Positions 26,370-35,595 of a stretch of DNA of 64,000 bases are shown here, piece after piece. The position numbers were made by a program, and so were the translations under genes. Below the pieces are notes generated by a model, which saw only the letters and a program-made list of their open reading frames with translations, was not told the DNA's origin and ran no database searches. The stretch is from Pseudomonas azadiae. Lineage in GTDB: Bacteria > Pseudomonadota > Gammaproteobacteria > Pseudomonadales > Pseudomonadaceae. Position 1 is the first letter of the stretch; every line of letters begins with the position of its first letter. The DNA lies in contig NZ_JAHSTY010000001.1 of assembly GCF_019145355.1 (NCBI RefSeq), forward strand, positions 2,480,001-2,544,000. Direction: 5' to 3'.

Positions 26370-26890
26370 GCGGCAACGTCCATGAAACCCGGGGCCTGGG
26401 CCAGGGCGAAGGGGCTGAAGACCTGCCACTGCGGGTCGCCATCGAATCGGCCCTGAATGAACGGCGCACCGGCAGCGGCGTTCGCCAGCAGGGCGTCTTG
26501 CGCAAAATGTTGCATGCCCACCACCTCGTCCACCAACAGCCCGACAAACAGGTCGTTGTATTCCACCACCAATACCCGCCGTTGTTTGCGCGCCTTGGAC
26601 AGCTCAAGGCCGAGGAAACCGCCCAGGTCCATCACCGGCAACAAGCGCCCACGCAGGTTGGCCACGCCCTTGACCCAGGCCTTGACCCCGGGCATCAAGG
26701 TGCAACGCGGCTCATGCAGGACTTCGGCCACTTCACCCATGGGCGCCACATACCACTGCTCGCCCAAGCGAAAGCCGATGCCGCTCCAACGTTGCAGGCG
26801 AGCTTCCTGGGATGGCAGGTCGGCAGCCAGCAGGCGGCAGCGGCGGTCGATGTCCAGCAACAGTTCGAAGGCGGTGTGCGACTCGGTCAT
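26366..26890 (-). CDS. pilI: CheW-like coupling protein PilI
   Basis: A 174-residue CheW-fold protein ([73 protein letters not shown]). It couples PilJ to ChpA. It lies 12 bp downstream of pilH and overlaps pilJ, within the operon pilG-H-I-J. Confidence 0.92.
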   Translation of the reverse strand: MTESHTAFELLLDIDRRCRLLAADLPSQEARLQRWSGIGFRLGEQWYVAPMGEVAEVLHEPRCTLMPGVKAWVKGVANLRGRLLPVMDLGGFLGLELSKARKQRRVLVVEYNDLFVGLLVDEVVGMQHFAQDALLANAAAGAPFIQGRFDGDPQWQVFSPFALAQAPGFMDVAA

Positions 26891-26902
26891 GATGGCGTGC
26901 CG

Positions 26903-27268
26903 TCAGCCGGCCAGCACCTTATTCAGGGTGGCGATCAGGGTTTCTTCATCCACCGGCTTGGTCAGGTAATCCTTGGCGCCCTGGCGCGTGCCCCACACCT
27001 TGTCGGTTTCCTGGTCTTTAGTGGTGATGATGATCACCGGAATGTGCTCGGTTTCTTTGTCTTTGGTCAGTTGGCGCGTGGCCTGGAAGCCGTTGAGGCC
27101 TGGCATGACGATGTCCATCAATACCGCGTCTGGCTTTTCCTGGCGTGCGAGCGCTACGCCATCGCCGCCGTTGGCGGCCTTTAGGACCTCGTGCCCGTGC
27201 TTTTCCAGCATGCCGGTCAGTTTGTACATTTCGGTCGGCGAATCGTCGACGATCAGAACACGTGCCAT
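26903..27268 (-). CDS. pilH: CheY-like response regulator PilH
   Basis: A 121-residue single receiver domain: VLIVDDSPTEMYKL at the start, the phospho-acceptor Asp in AVLMDIVMPGLNG, Thr in IIITTKDQETD and Lys in YLTKPVDEETL. The start at 27268 (MARVLIV) is favoured over 27280. In P. aeruginosa PilH antagonises or tunes PilG signalling and pilus retraction. Confidence 0.92.
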   Translation of the reverse strand: MARVLIVDDSPTEMYKLTGMLEKHGHEVLKAANGGDGVALARQEKPDAVLMDIVMPGLNGFQATRQLTKDKETEHIPVIIITTKDQETDKVWGTRQGAKDYLTKPVDEETLIATLNKVLAG

Positions 27269-27313
27269 GGTTTTCCCCACTACATAGGTGGACGCCGCCC
27301 TTGTGGGGCGGCG

Positions 27314-27721
27314 TCAGTGTGCTTGTTCTACTGCGGCGAACCCTGGCACGTAGGCCTTGATCGCGCCCAGCAGTTCTTCCTTGCTGAAAGGCTTGGTCAA
27401 AAACTGATCGACACCCACGATGCGCCCCTTGGCCTTGTCGAACAGGCCGTCCTTGGAGGACAACATGATCACCGGGATCGATTTGAACGCCGGGTTGTTC
27501 TTCACCAGCGCGCAAGTCTGATAGCCATCCAGGCGCGGCATCATGATGTCGACAAAAATAATGTGCGGGTGATGGTCAACAATCCGGGCCAGGGCATCAA
27601 AACCGTCGATGGCCGTGATGACCTCGCACCCCACGTTCTTCAACAGGGTTTCAGCGGTGCGGCGGATCGTCTTCGAGTCGTCGATCACCATCACCCTCAA
27701 GGCGTTGGAATGCTGTTCCAT
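27314..27721 (-). CDS. pilG: CheY-like response regulator PilG
   Basis: A 135-residue receiver-domain protein: VMVIDDSKTIRRTAETLL, acceptor Asp in IIFVDIMMPRLDG, and FLTKPFSKEELLGAI. The start at 27721 (MEQHSNALRV) fits the PilG length; the frame's earlier ATG at 27811 adds an unrelated leader. It is the first gene of the chemosensory operon, with the promoter in the 238-bp divergent region facing gshB. PilG promotes pilus extension and, in P. aeruginosa, activation of CyaB. Confidence 0.92.
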   Translation of the reverse strand: MEQHSNALRVMVIDDSKTIRRTAETLLKNVGCEVITAIDGFDALARIVDHHPHIIFVDIMMPRLDGYQTCALVKNNPAFKSIPVIMLSSKDGLFDKAKGRIVGVDQFLTKPFSKEELLGAIKAYVPGFAAVEQAH

Positions 27722-27959
27722 ATCTGCTCTGCCATCGCCACAGCGAATCGGTTTTTTTGTGTGTACTGCCTGATGTTGCCCAGGATGGGCGCCGCAAGCC
27801 TTGGAATTCAAGGGCTGCTGCGCCGTGGCAGTCTTTTTAGCACAGTCTTTGGGCGCAATCTATCGAGCAACCCGCCAGGTGGTTTTTCCTTGACCCACAA
27901 CAGCCACAGCGCCACTCTGACGCCACTTTTATGCGCCTAATTTGCTAGAGGAAATCCCC

Positions 27960-28913
27960 ATGAGCGTTCGCGTCGGCATTGTCATGGACCCTATCGCCAG
28001 CATTTCCTATAAAAAGGACAGCTCGCTGGCCATGCTCCTGGCCGCCCAGGCCCGCGGCTGGACCTTGTTCTACATGGAACAGCGAGACCTTTACCAGGGT
28101 GACGGTGAAGCCCGCGCACGCATGCGTCCGCTGCAGGTGTTTGCCAACCCCGAAAAGTGGTTTGAGCTGTCGGACGAAATCGACAGCCCGCTGAGCGATC
28201 TGGACGTGATCCTGATGCGCAAGGACCCGCCGTTCGACATGGAATTCGTCTACTCCACCTACCTGCTGGAGCAGGCCGAGCGCGCCGGCGTGCTGATCGT
28301 CAACAAGCCGCAGAGCCTGCGCGACTGCAATGAAAAACTGTTCGCCACGCTGTTCCCGCAGTGCACGCCGCCGACCGTGGTCAGCCGCCGAGCCGACGTG
28401 CTGCGTGAGTTCGCCGCCAAGCACGGTGATGTGATCCTCAAGCCACTGGACGGCATGGGCGGCACCTCGATTTTCCGTCACCGCGCCGGCGACCCGAACC
28501 TGTCGGTTATCCTCGAGACCCTGACGGCCCTGGGCACCCAGCAGATCATGGGCCAGGCCTACCTGCCGGCGATCAAGGACGGCGACAAGCGCATCCTGAT
28601 GATCGACGGCGAACCGGTGGATTACTGCCTGGCGCGTATCCCGGCAGCCGGCGAGACGCGCGGCAACCTGGCGGCCGGTGGGCGTGGTGAAGCACGGCCG
28701 TTGTCGGACAAGGACCGCTGGATCGCGTCCCAGGTCGGCCCGACCCTGCGTGAAAAGGGCTTGCTGTTTGTCGGCCTGGACGTGATCGGTGAACACCTGA
28801 CTGAAATCAACGTCACCAGCCCGACCTGTATTCGCGAGATCGACAATGCATTTGGCACGAACATCGGCGAAATGTTGATGGCTGCCATTGAGCGCAAGCT
28901 GCAAGCCAAGTGA
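27960..28913 (+). CDS. gshB: Glutathione synthetase GshB
   Basis: A 317-residue ATP-grasp ligase joining gamma-glutamylcysteine and glycine. Family features are VRVGIVMDPIASISYKKDSSLAML at the N-terminus, GDVILKPLDGMGGTSIFR, RILMIDGEPVDYCLARIPAAGETRGNLAAGG and the C-terminal EINVTSPTCIREID. The start at 27960 follows AGAGGAAATCCCC. It is divergent from pilG, as in P. aeruginosa. Confidence 0.95.
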   Translation: MSVRVGIVMDPIASISYKKDSSLAMLLAAQARGWTLFYMEQRDLYQGDGEARARMRPLQVFANPEKWFELSDEIDSPLSDLDVILMRKDPPFDMEFVYSTYLLEQAERAGVLIVNKPQSLRDCNEKLFATLFPQCTPPTVVSRRADVLREFAAKHGDVILKPLDGMGGTSIFRHRAGDPNLSVILETLTALGTQQIMGQAYLPAIKDGDKRILMIDGEPVDYCLARIPAAGETRGNLAAGGRGEARPLSDKDRWIASQVGPTLREKGLLFVGLDVIGEHLTEINVTSPTCIREIDNAFGTNIGEMLMAAIERKLQAK

Positions 28914-28933
28914 CATAGAACAGCCGGACACAG

Positions 28934-28987
28934 ACCAACATTGCGTTATCATGCGCCACCTGTGAAGCGCGCGATGTTGGTTTTTTT
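28934..28987 (+). terminator. Hairpin plus T-tract immediately before the TonB-like start
   Basis: ACCAACAT (28934-28941) pairs with ATGTTGGT (28974-28981), followed by an uninterrupted run of T to 28987. The next gene's ATG is only 4 bp away, so the structure is either the gshB terminator or a leader that hides the ribosome site. A GCGC-rich inner stem may form within the loop. Confidence 0.5.
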
Positions 28988-28990
28988 GTC

Positions 28991-29896
28991 ATGACACTCC
29001 CGTCCGATTTGCCCCCAGAACTCTCCCACCGCGGCGTGCGCCCGGCTGATCGGCTCGGATTTACCCTGTTTCTGGCGGCACTGATTCACCTGGCCCTGAT
29101 CCTCGGCGTGGGGTTCTCGATGGTCGAGCCCAAGCAAATCAGCAAAACCCTGGAAATCACCCTTGCCACGTTCAAAAGCGAAAAGAAGCCCGAAAAGGCC
29201 GACTTCCTCGCCCAGGACAATCAGCAGGGCAGCGGCACGCTGGATAAAAAGGCCGTGCCCAAGACCACCGAAGTGGCGCCGTTCCAGGACAACAAGGTGA
29301 ATAAAGTCACGCCGCCGCCGGCGCCCAAGCCGGAGGTCAAGCAGGCCACGCCCAAAGCCGCCATCACCACCGTCGCACCCAAGCCGCAAAAAGCCCCGAC
29401 CCAGCGCGAAAAGGTCAAGACCGAACCGAAACCCGAGCCCGTCAAGCCGGCGCCGATCTTCGACAGCTCGACGCTGACCGACGAGATTTCCAGCCTGGAA
29501 GCCGAGCTGGCCAATGAGCAGCAGTTGTACGCCAAGCGTCCGCGCATCTACCGGCTGAACGCTGCGTCGACCATGCGTGACAAAGGCGCCTGGTATAAGG
29601 ATGAATGGCGCAAGAAGGTCGAGCGCATCGGCAACCTCAACTACCCCGAAGAAGCCCGGCGCCAGCAGATATACGGCAATCTGCGCCTGTTGGTGTCGAT
29701 CAACCGCGACGGCACATTATATGAAGTGCAGGTGCTGGAATCTTCCGGCCAGCCACTGCTGGACCAGGCCGCCCAGCGTATCGTGCGCCTGGCTGCGCCG
29801 TTTGCCCCGTTTACCGGCGATTTGAACGACGTGGACCGCCTGGAAATCATCCGCACCTGGAAGTTCGCCAAGGGTGATCGGCTGTCCAGCAACTAA
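28991..29896 (+). CDS. TonB-family energy transducer (TonB3-like)
   Basis: A 301-residue protein: short cytoplasmic N-terminus, one membrane segment near residues 22-45 (GFTLFLAALIHLALILGVGF), a long Lys/Pro/Glu-rich periplasmic stretch, and a C-terminal TonB domain (LNYPEEARRQQIYGNLRLLVSI, YEVQVLESSGQPLLDQAAQRIV). P. aeruginosa has a TonB homologue linked to twitching at this position after gshB. No ExbB/ExbD genes are adjacent. No clear Shine-Dalgarno precedes the ATG; a terminator-like hairpin occupies that place. Confidence 0.85.
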   Translation: MTLPSDLPPELSHRGVRPADRLGFTLFLAALIHLALILGVGFSMVEPKQISKTLEITLATFKSEKKPEKADFLAQDNQQGSGTLDKKAVPKTTEVAPFQDNKVNKVTPPPAPKPEVKQATPKAAITTVAPKPQKAPTQREKVKTEPKPEPVKPAPIFDSSTLTDEISSLEAELANEQQLYAKRPRIYRLNAASTMRDKGAWYKDEWRKKVERIGNLNYPEEARRQQIYGNLRLLVSINRDGTLYEVQVLESSGQPLLDQAAQRIVRLAAPFAPFTGDLNDVDRLEIIRTWKFAKGDRLSSN

Positions 29897-29925
29897 CGCT
29901 GGCCTTACGGACGGTAACCGGCCTC

Positions 29926-29947
29926 TGTGGCGAGCGGGCTAGCCACA
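29926..29947. repeat. Short palindrome TGTGGC-N10-GCCACA
   Basis: A compact hairpin 30 bp after the TonB-like stop, resembling a single shortened REP (GTGGCGAGCGGGCT). It may help to terminate transcription. Confidence 0.5.
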
Positions 29948-30018
29948 ACGCCCCGTTTGCCACAATTAGGGGCCATCCCAGCTTGTCAGTTCGCCCCTCC
30001 AACGCCACACTAGCGGAC

Positions 30019-30588
30019 ATGAAAAATGTCAGCCCGACCTACCTCAAGCACCAATTCCTGATCGCCATGCCCCATATGGCCGACCCGAACTTTGCGCAGA
30101 CCTTGACCTACATCGTCGAGCACACGGCCAATGGTGCCATGGGGCTGGTGGTGAACCGTCCACAGGAGCTGAGCCTGGCCGATATCCTTGAGCAATTGCG
30201 CCCGGAAATCGATCCGCCAGCCAGTTGCCAGCACGTGCCCATCTACTTCGGCGGGCCGGTGCAGCCCGATCGTGGTTTTGTGCTGCACCCCAGCGGGCCG
30301 ACATTTCAGGCTACGGTTGATCTGGAAGGCGTGTCGCTGTCCACTTCCCAGGATGTGCTGTTTGCCATCGCCGACGGCGTGGGCCCCGAGCAAAGCGTGA
30401 TCACCCTCGGCTACGCCGGTTGGGAAGCAGGCCAGTTGGAAGCCGAACTGGCGAGCAATGCGTGGCTGACGTGCCCGTTTGATGCCGATATCCTGTTCAA
30501 CACCCCCAGCGAACTGCGCCTGGAAGCAGCAGCGGCCACGCTGCGGGTCAACCTCAGCCTGTTGACCAGCCAGGCGGGGCACGCCTGA
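30019..30588 (+). CDS. algH: YqgE/AlgH family protein
   Basis: A 189-residue DUF179 protein: LKHQFLIAMPHMADPNFAQTLTYIVEHTANGAMGLVVNRP at the N-terminus, VYFGGPVQPDRGFVLH-like IYFGGPVQPDRGFVLH, and ITLGYAGWEAGQLEAEL. The start at 30019 (MKNVSP) is the family start; a longer frame from 29983 exists. Function is not settled; AlgH was first described as affecting alginate gene transcription. It overlaps ruvX by one base (TGATG), consistent with the conserved algH-ruvX pair. Confidence 0.92.
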   Translation: MKNVSPTYLKHQFLIAMPHMADPNFAQTLTYIVEHTANGAMGLVVNRPQELSLADILEQLRPEIDPPASCQHVPIYFGGPVQPDRGFVLHPSGPTFQATVDLEGVSLSTSQDVLFAIADGVGPEQSVITLGYAGWEAGQLEAELASNAWLTCPFDADILFNTPSELRLEAAAATLRVNLSLLTSQAGHA

Positions 30589-31025
30589 TGGCTTTACGCC
30601 TGATCCTCGGCTTTGACTACGGCACCAAACAGATCGGCGTGGCGGTTGGCCAGGTGATCACCGGCCAGGCCCGCGAGCTGTGCACCTTGAAAGCCCAGAA
30701 CGGCATACCGGACTGGAACCAGGTCGAGGCCCTCATAAAAGAATGGAAGCCTGACGCGGTCGTGGTCGGCCTGCCGTTGAACATGGACGGCACGCCCAGC
30801 GATATGTGCCTGCGCGCTGAAAAATTCGCACGCCGCCTCAACGGCCGCTACAACATTCCCTTTTATACCCACGATGAACGCCTCACCACCTTTGAAGCCA
30901 AGGGCGAGCGGCGCGACCGTGGCGGACAGAAAGGCAGCTACCGCGACAACCCCGTGGACGCCATCGCGGCCGCTCTGTTGTTGCAGGGTTGGCTGGACGA
31001 AAACAGCGCTTTATTTGAATCCTGA
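30588..31025 (+). CDS. ruvX: Holliday-junction resolvase-like protein RuvX/YqgF
   Basis: A 145-residue RNase-H-fold protein (LILGFDYGTKQIGVAVGQ with the first acidic residue, VVVGLPLNMDGT, FYTHDERLTTFEA, and the C-terminal Asp in NPVDAIAAALLLQ). The YqgF family is linked to pre-16S rRNA 5' processing and proposed resolvase activity. It is translationally coupled to algH. Confidence 0.93.
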   Translation: MALRLILGFDYGTKQIGVAVGQVITGQARELCTLKAQNGIPDWNQVEALIKEWKPDAVVVGLPLNMDGTPSDMCLRAEKFARRLNGRYNIPFYTHDERLTTFEAKGERRDRGGQKGSYRDNPVDAIAAALLLQGWLDENSALFES

Positions 31026-31056
31026 CTGACGCGGCTTGCCGCAATGCTTTTTGCTT

Positions 31057-31158
31057 TTGTAGGAGCGAGCTTGCTCGCGAAAAACGCCATCGATAACGCG
31101 TAAACCCTTTATGAACGTGGTGTCTGTGAGTTTTTCGCGAGCAAGCTCGCTCCTACAA
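31057..31158. repeat. REPIN (TTGTAGGAGCGAGCTTGCTCGCGA type)
   Basis: Inverted pair TTGTAGGAGCGAGCTTGCTC ... GAGCAAGCTCGCTCCTACAA. It is a subtype distinct from the other repeats in the window and is the only copy here. It separates ruvX from pyrR. Confidence 0.9.
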
Positions 31159-31177
31159 ACCTACTGAAGGAGCCACC

Positions 31178-31684
31178 ATGAGCTTGCCGAACCCCGCCGA
31201 ACTGATCAGCCAGATGGCCGCGCGCCTCACGGCCCATCTGCAGCACCGTGCCATCAGCGAGCCACGTTTCATCGGCATTCGTACCGGCGGTGTGTGGGTC
31301 GCCCAGGCTTTGCTGGAGGAATTGGGCAGCGACTCGCCCTTGGGTACGCTCGACGTGTCCTTCTACCGCGACGACTTCAGCCAGAACGGCCTGCACCCGC
31401 AAGTGCGCCCATCGGCCCTGCCGTTCGAGATCGAAGGCCAGCACCTGGTGCTGATCGACGACGTGCTGATGAGCGGCCGCACCATCCGCGCCGCCCTGAA
31501 CGAGCTGTTCGACTACGGCCGCCCGGCCAGCGTGACCCTGGTGTGCCTGCTGGACCTGGACGCCGGCGAACTGCCGATCAGCCCGGATGTGGTCGGCGCC
31601 ACACTGTCGCTTGCCGCCCACCAGCGGGTAAAATTGTCCGGTCCCACGCCGCTCGAACTCGAACTGCAAGACCTTGCCCTTTAA
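31178..31684 (+). CDS. pyrR: Bifunctional pyr regulator/uracil phosphoribosyltransferase PyrR
   Basis: A 168-residue type-I PRTase: [33 protein letters not shown] and the PRPP loop [17 protein letters not shown]. In Pseudomonas PyrR is encoded upstream of pyrB and affects expression of pyrimidine genes; enzymatic UPRT activity is known for the family. AAGGAG precedes the ATG. pyrB begins 24 bp downstream of its stop. Confidence 0.93.
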   Translation: MSLPNPAELISQMAARLTAHLQHRAISEPRFIGIRTGGVWVAQALLEELGSDSPLGTLDVSFYRDDFSQNGLHPQVRPSALPFEIEGQHLVLIDDVLMSGRTIRAALNELFDYGRPASVTLVCLLDLDAGELPISPDVVGATLSLAAHQRVKLSGPTPLELELQDLAL

Positions 31685-31708
31685 ACCGCCTTGTACAGAG
31701 TCCCCGCG

Positions 31709-32713
31709 ATGACGCCTCTAGATGCCAAGCGCCCGCTGCAGCTCAATGCTCAGGGCCAGTTGCAACACTTCTTGTCCCTCGACGGCCTGCCCCGCGAGCT
31801 GCTCACCGAGATTCTCGACACCGCCGACTCGTTCCTCGAGGTCGGTGGACGCGCGGTGAAGAAGGTCCCGCTGCTGCGCGGCAAGACCATCTGCAATGTG
31901 TTCTTCGAGAACTCCACCCGCACCCGCACCACCTTTGAACTGGCCGCCCAGCGATTGTCGGCCGACGTGATCACGTTGAACGTGTCCACCTCGTCGGCGA
32001 GCAAGGGCGAAACCCTGCTCGACACCCTGCGCAACCTGGAAGCCATGGCCGCCGACATGTTCGTGGTACGCCATGGCGACTCCGGCGCCGCACACTTCAT
32101 CGCCGAGCACGTGTGCCCGCAGGTGGCGATCATCAACGGTGGCGACGGCCGCCACGCCCACCCGACCCAGGGCATGCTCGACATGCTCACCATCCGTCGG
32201 CACAAGGGCAGTTTTGAAAACCTGTCGGTGGCCATCGTCGGCGACATCCTGCATTCGCGGGTGGCGCGCTCGAACATGCTGGCCCTCAAAACCCTGGGCT
32301 GCCCGGACATCCGCGTGATCGCACCGAAGACCCTGCTGCCGATCGGCGTCGAACAGTACGGTGTGAAGGTCTACACCGACATGACCGAAGGCCTCAAGGA
32401 CGTAGACGTAGTGATCATGCTGCGCCTGCAACGCGAACGCATGGCCGGTGGCCTGTTGCCGAGCGAAGGCGAGTTCTACCGCCTGTTCGGCCTGACCACC
32501 GCACGCCTGGCCGGCGCCAAGCCGGACGCGATCGTGATGCACCCGGGCCCGATCAACCGCGGCGTGGAGATTGAGTCGGCGGTGGCCGACGGCAACCAGT
32601 CGGTGATCCTCAACCAGGTGACCTACGGCATCGCCGTGCGCATGGCGGTGTTGTCCATGGCCATGAGCGGGCAGACCGCACAACGTCAATTCGAGCAGGA
32701 GAACGCCCAGTGA
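31709..32713 (+). CDS. pyrB: Aspartate carbamoyltransferase catalytic subunit PyrB
   Basis: A 334-residue ATCase that condenses carbamoyl phosphate and aspartate in pyrimidine synthesis. The carbamoyl-phosphate motif is [48 protein letters not shown] and [13 protein letters not shown] are also typical. The start at 31709 (MTPLDAK) is conserved; 31691 is a longer alternative. It overlaps pyrC' by 4 bp. Pseudomonas ATCase is a dodecamer of PyrB with the inactive dihydroorotase PyrC'. Confidence 0.95.
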   Translation: MTPLDAKRPLQLNAQGQLQHFLSLDGLPRELLTEILDTADSFLEVGGRAVKKVPLLRGKTICNVFFENSTRTRTTFELAAQRLSADVITLNVSTSSASKGETLLDTLRNLEAMAADMFVVRHGDSGAAHFIAEHVCPQVAIINGGDGRHAHPTQGMLDMLTIRRHKGSFENLSVAIVGDILHSRVARSNMLALKTLGCPDIRVIAPKTLLPIGVEQYGVKVYTDMTEGLKDVDVVIMLRLQRERMAGGLLPSEGEFYRLFGLTTARLAGAKPDAIVMHPGPINRGVEIESAVADGNQSVILNQVTYGIAVRMAVLSMAMSGQTAQRQFEQENAQ

Positions 32714-33984
32714 AGCTCAGCATCCTCGGCGCCCGCGTCATCGATCCGGCCAGCGGCCTGGATCAAGTTACCGATCTGCACCTGGAAGCCGGCAAGCTCA
32801 TCGCCATCGGCGCCGCGCCCGCGGGCTTCAGCGCCAGCGAGACCATCGACGCCAAAGGCCTGGTGGCCGCGCCTGGCCTGGTGGACCTGAACGTCGCCCT
32901 GCGCGAGCCGGGTTACAGCCGCAAAGGCAATATCATCAGCGAAACCCGCGCCGCCGCCGCCGGTGGCGTGACCAGCCTGTGCTGCCCACCGAATACCAAA
33001 CCGGTGCTGGACACCTCGGCCGTGACCGAGCTGATCCTCGACCGCGCCCGTGAAGCCGGCAATTGCAAAGTGTTCCCCATCGGCGCCCTGAGCAAAGGCC
33101 TGGAAGGCGAACAACTGGCCGAGCTGATCGCCCTGCGCGACGCCGGTTGCGTGGCCTTCGGCAACGGCCTGGAGGGTTTCCGCAGCACCCGCACCTTGTG
33201 CCGCGCCCTGGAATACGCGGCCACCTTCGACCTGACGGTGACCTTCCATTCCCAGGACCGCGATCTGGCCGAAGGTGGCCTAGCCCATGAAGGCGCCGTG
33301 GCCAGCTTCCTCGGCCTGCCGGGCATTCCGGAAACCGCCGAAACCGTGGCCCTGGCCCGCGACCTGCTGCTGGTGGAACAAAGCGGCGTGCGCGCGCACT
33401 TTAGCCAACTGACCAGCGCCCGCGGCGTCGCCCTGATCGCCCAGGCCCAGGCCCGTGGCTTGCCGGTGACGGCGGATGTCGCCCTGTACCAGCTGATCCT
33501 GACGGATGAGGCGCTGATCGACTTCTCCAGCCTGTACCACGTGCAGCCGCCGCTGCGCACCCGCGCCGACCGCGAAGGCTTGCGGGCGGCGGTCAAATCC
33601 GGCGTGGTCTCGGCGATTTCCAGCCACCACCAGCCCCATGAGCGGGATGCCAAGCTGGCACCGTTCGGTGCGACAGAGCCGGGTATCAGCAGTGTCGAAC
33701 TGTTGCTGCCGCTGGCGATGACATTGGTGGAAGAAGGCTTGCTGGACTTGCCGACGCTGCTGGCGCGCCTGAGCGCAGGCCCGGCCGAGGCCTTGCGCCT
33801 GCCGGCGGGCAAGTTGGCGGTGGGTTCGCCGGCGGATCTGGTGCTGTTCGACCCGGCCGCCTCCACCGTTGCGGGGGAGCACTGGTTGTCCAAGGGCGAA
33901 AACTGCCCGTTTATCGGGCATAGCTTGCCGGCGGCGGTGCGGTACACAATCGTCGACGGACGGATCAGCTACCAGGCCTCATAA
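32710..33984 (+). CDS. pyrC': Dihydroorotase-like protein PyrC' (non-catalytic, ATCase partner)
   Basis: A 424-residue amidohydrolase-fold protein of the long dihydroorotase class. The metal-binding motif that should read HxH before LREPG is [10 protein letters not shown], so both zinc-ligand histidines are lost. This is the known situation for Pseudomonas PyrC' (PyrX), which keeps PyrB assembled but does not hydrolyse dihydroorotate. The ATG overlaps the pyrB stop (4 bp). True dihydroorotase activity must come from another gene outside the window. Confidence 0.9.
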   Translation: MKLSILGARVIDPASGLDQVTDLHLEAGKLIAIGAAPAGFSASETIDAKGLVAAPGLVDLNVALREPGYSRKGNIISETRAAAAGGVTSLCCPPNTKPVLDTSAVTELILDRAREAGNCKVFPIGALSKGLEGEQLAELIALRDAGCVAFGNGLEGFRSTRTLCRALEYAATFDLTVTFHSQDRDLAEGGLAHEGAVASFLGLPGIPETAETVALARDLLLVEQSGVRAHFSQLTSARGVALIAQAQARGLPVTADVALYQLILTDEALIDFSSLYHVQPPLRTRADREGLRAAVKSGVVSAISSHHQPHERDAKLAPFGATEPGISSVELLLPLAMTLVEEGLLDLPTLLARLSAGPAEALRLPAGKLAVGSPADLVLFDPAASTVAGEHWLSKGENCPFIGHSLPAAVRYTIVDGRISYQAS

Positions 33985-34013
33985 ATCGCATATCTAATGC
34001 GGGCACGGTCAAA

Positions 34014-34103
34014 ATGTGGGAGCTGGCTTGCCTGCGATAGCATCACCTCGGTTTGTCTGAAAGACCGAGTTGATGCTATCGCAGGCAAGCCAGCTCCCAC
34101 ACA
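34014..34103. repeat. REPIN (GTGGGAGCTGGCTTGCCTGC type)
   Basis: Inverted pair with a long stem: even the inner part (GATAGCATCA ... TGATGCTATC) is nearly self-complementary. It lies between the convergent ends of pyrC' and the TM2 gene. Confidence 0.9.
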
Positions 34104-34132
34104 AGCCCGCCTCCACATAGATTTGTGAGAGA

Positions 34133-34561
34133 TTAGCGCCCGCCGCTACGCTCGGCATTGCGGATCGAAATCTGCGTATTCAACGTCCAGAAGTCATACA
34201 GCACGCCCACCAGGAACAAGCCGCCGGTCAGCAGGTAGATCAGGCCGCTGATCCATTTGCCCTGGTACATGCGGTGCACGCCGAACACCCCGAGAAACGC
34301 CAACAGGATCCACGCCACGTTGTATTCGATGGGCCCGGCGGTGAAACGCAGGTCCGCTTCACGGTCCATGGCCGGAATCAGGAAGAAGTCGATCAGCCAG
34401 CCGATGCCCAACAGGCCCAAGGTAAAAAACCAGATCGTACCGGTAACGGGTTTGCCGTAATAAAAGCGATGCGCGCCGGTAAAACCGAAAATCCACAACA
34501 GGTAACCGATCACCTTGCTGTGGGTGTCTTGCTGCGAACCAATCTGTTGATAGGTGTTCAT
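34133..34561 (-). CDS. TM2-domain membrane protein
   Basis: A 142-residue protein with two TM2-type repeats: VIGYLLWIFGFTGAHRFYYGKPVTG and AWILLAFLGVFGVHRMYQGKWISG. Each has the G-x-HRFY/M-Y-G motif followed by a hydrophobic hairpin. Bacterial TM2 proteins have no settled function. It is a single gene, convergent with pyrC'. Confidence 0.85.
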   Translation of the reverse strand: MNTYQQIGSQQDTHSKVIGYLLWIFGFTGAHRFYYGKPVTGTIWFFTLGLLGIGWLIDFFLIPAMDREADLRFTAGPIEYNVAWILLAFLGVFGVHRMYQGKWISGLIYLLTGGLFLVGVLYDFWTLNTQISIRNAERSGGR

Positions 34562-34751
34562 CGCGTACCTCTTTTGCCTCGATAGATAAATTTTTTCACT
34601 TTCTTTGTGACTTTTTTACAGGCGCCCGACGTACGGCAAATGGTATCTTCCCTGCCCTGAAAGCCTTATGCCACCTGACTTGTGTAGGACAATTGCGGCG
34701 GATTGTCGCGTTTTTCCTGATTTTAACGTCAAGGTTCAGTCGACAAACGGC

Positions 34752-34780
34752 CTGAGAACGACACCAAAAGCTGTTATAAA
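34752..34780 (+). promoter_or_regulatory. Candidate sigma-70 promoter of the NlpC/P60 gene
   Basis: CTGAGA (34752-34757), 17-bp spacer, TATAAA (34775-34780), about 32 bp before the ATG. The 250-bp intergenic region is otherwise AT-rich with no gene seen. Confidence 0.4.
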
Positions 34781-34811
34781 GTTGCGCGCAAACCCATAAG
34801 AGCCACGCCTA

Positions 34812-35450
34812 ATGCGACCATTTTTCAAGACATGGCTAACCATTTGCCTATTAATGCCATTGGCCGCCCACGCCACCAATCGTGAGCAAAGACTTCCAAA
34901 CGTTAACGGTTTTACCCCTAAAGTCCACAGCACACCGGGTACTGTCAAAGCGGCAAAGCTGAGCGTCAACCGCCCGACTCAACTGAGCAAGGCCCACGGT
35001 AAAGCAAACCCCGCCCTGATGGCGGTCAACACCAAACAGAGCAGTACCGTCCTCAGCCGCGCCGTCAACGTGCTCGGTACACCTTATCGTTGGGGCGGCA
35101 GCAGCCCAAGTAAAGGGTTCGACTGCAGTGGCCTGGTGAAATATGCGTTCAACGACGTCGCAGCCGTGGATTTGCCGCGTACGTCCAACGCCATGGCCGC
35201 CGGCCACGGGCAGAAGGTCGACCGCAAGGACCTCAAGCCGGGTGACTTGCTGTTCTTCAAGCTCAAGAGCCGCCAGGTGAACCACGTTGCCATTTACCTG
35301 GGCAATGACCGTTTCATTCACGCACCGCGCCGTGGCAAATCGGTCAGCATCGATACGCTGAAGAAGCCGTTCTGGGACAAGAACTACGTGATTGCCAAGC
35401 GGGTACTGCCTAAAGAGCAGAACAACAACCTGCGGGTTGTACAGCGCTGA
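34812..35450 (+). CDS. NlpC/P60 (C40) family cell-wall peptidase
   Basis: A 212-residue exported protein: signal peptide at residues 1-21 (LTICLLMPLAAHA), a low-complexity linker, and a C-terminal NlpC/P60 domain. The catalytic Cys is in SKGFDCSGLVKYAF, His in VNHVAIYLGNDRFIHA, and GDLLFFK lies between. It probably cleaves peptide stems of peptidoglycan in the periplasm. It has its own promoter and stands alone. Confidence 0.88.
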   Translation: MRPFFKTWLTICLLMPLAAHATNREQRLPNVNGFTPKVHSTPGTVKAAKLSVNRPTQLSKAHGKANPALMAVNTKQSSTVLSRAVNVLGTPYRWGGSSPSKGFDCSGLVKYAFNDVAAVDLPRTSNAMAAGHGQKVDRKDLKPGDLLFFKLKSRQVNHVAIYLGNDRFIHAPRRGKSVSIDTLKKPFWDKNYVIAKRVLPKEQNNNLRVVQR

Positions 35451-35488
35451 TCTGAATGCATCTGGCTCCCCATTTGGAATGCTGTCCA

Positions 35489-35580
35489 ATGTGGGAGCTG
35501 GCTTGCCTGCGATAGCGGATTGCCAGGCAATATTGGTGCAAGCTGACACACCGTCATCGCAGGCAAGCCAGCTCCCACAC
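35489..35580. repeat. REPIN (GTGGGAGCTGGCTTGCCTGC type)
   Basis: Inverted pair between the convergent NlpC/P60 and pilT genes. Confidence 0.88.
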
Positions 35581-35595
35581 TGATCACCGTGCACT

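Noticed and set aside
32710..33984. Catalytic dihydroorotase
   Set aside because: The HxH metal motif is missing; it is called the structural PyrC' instead.
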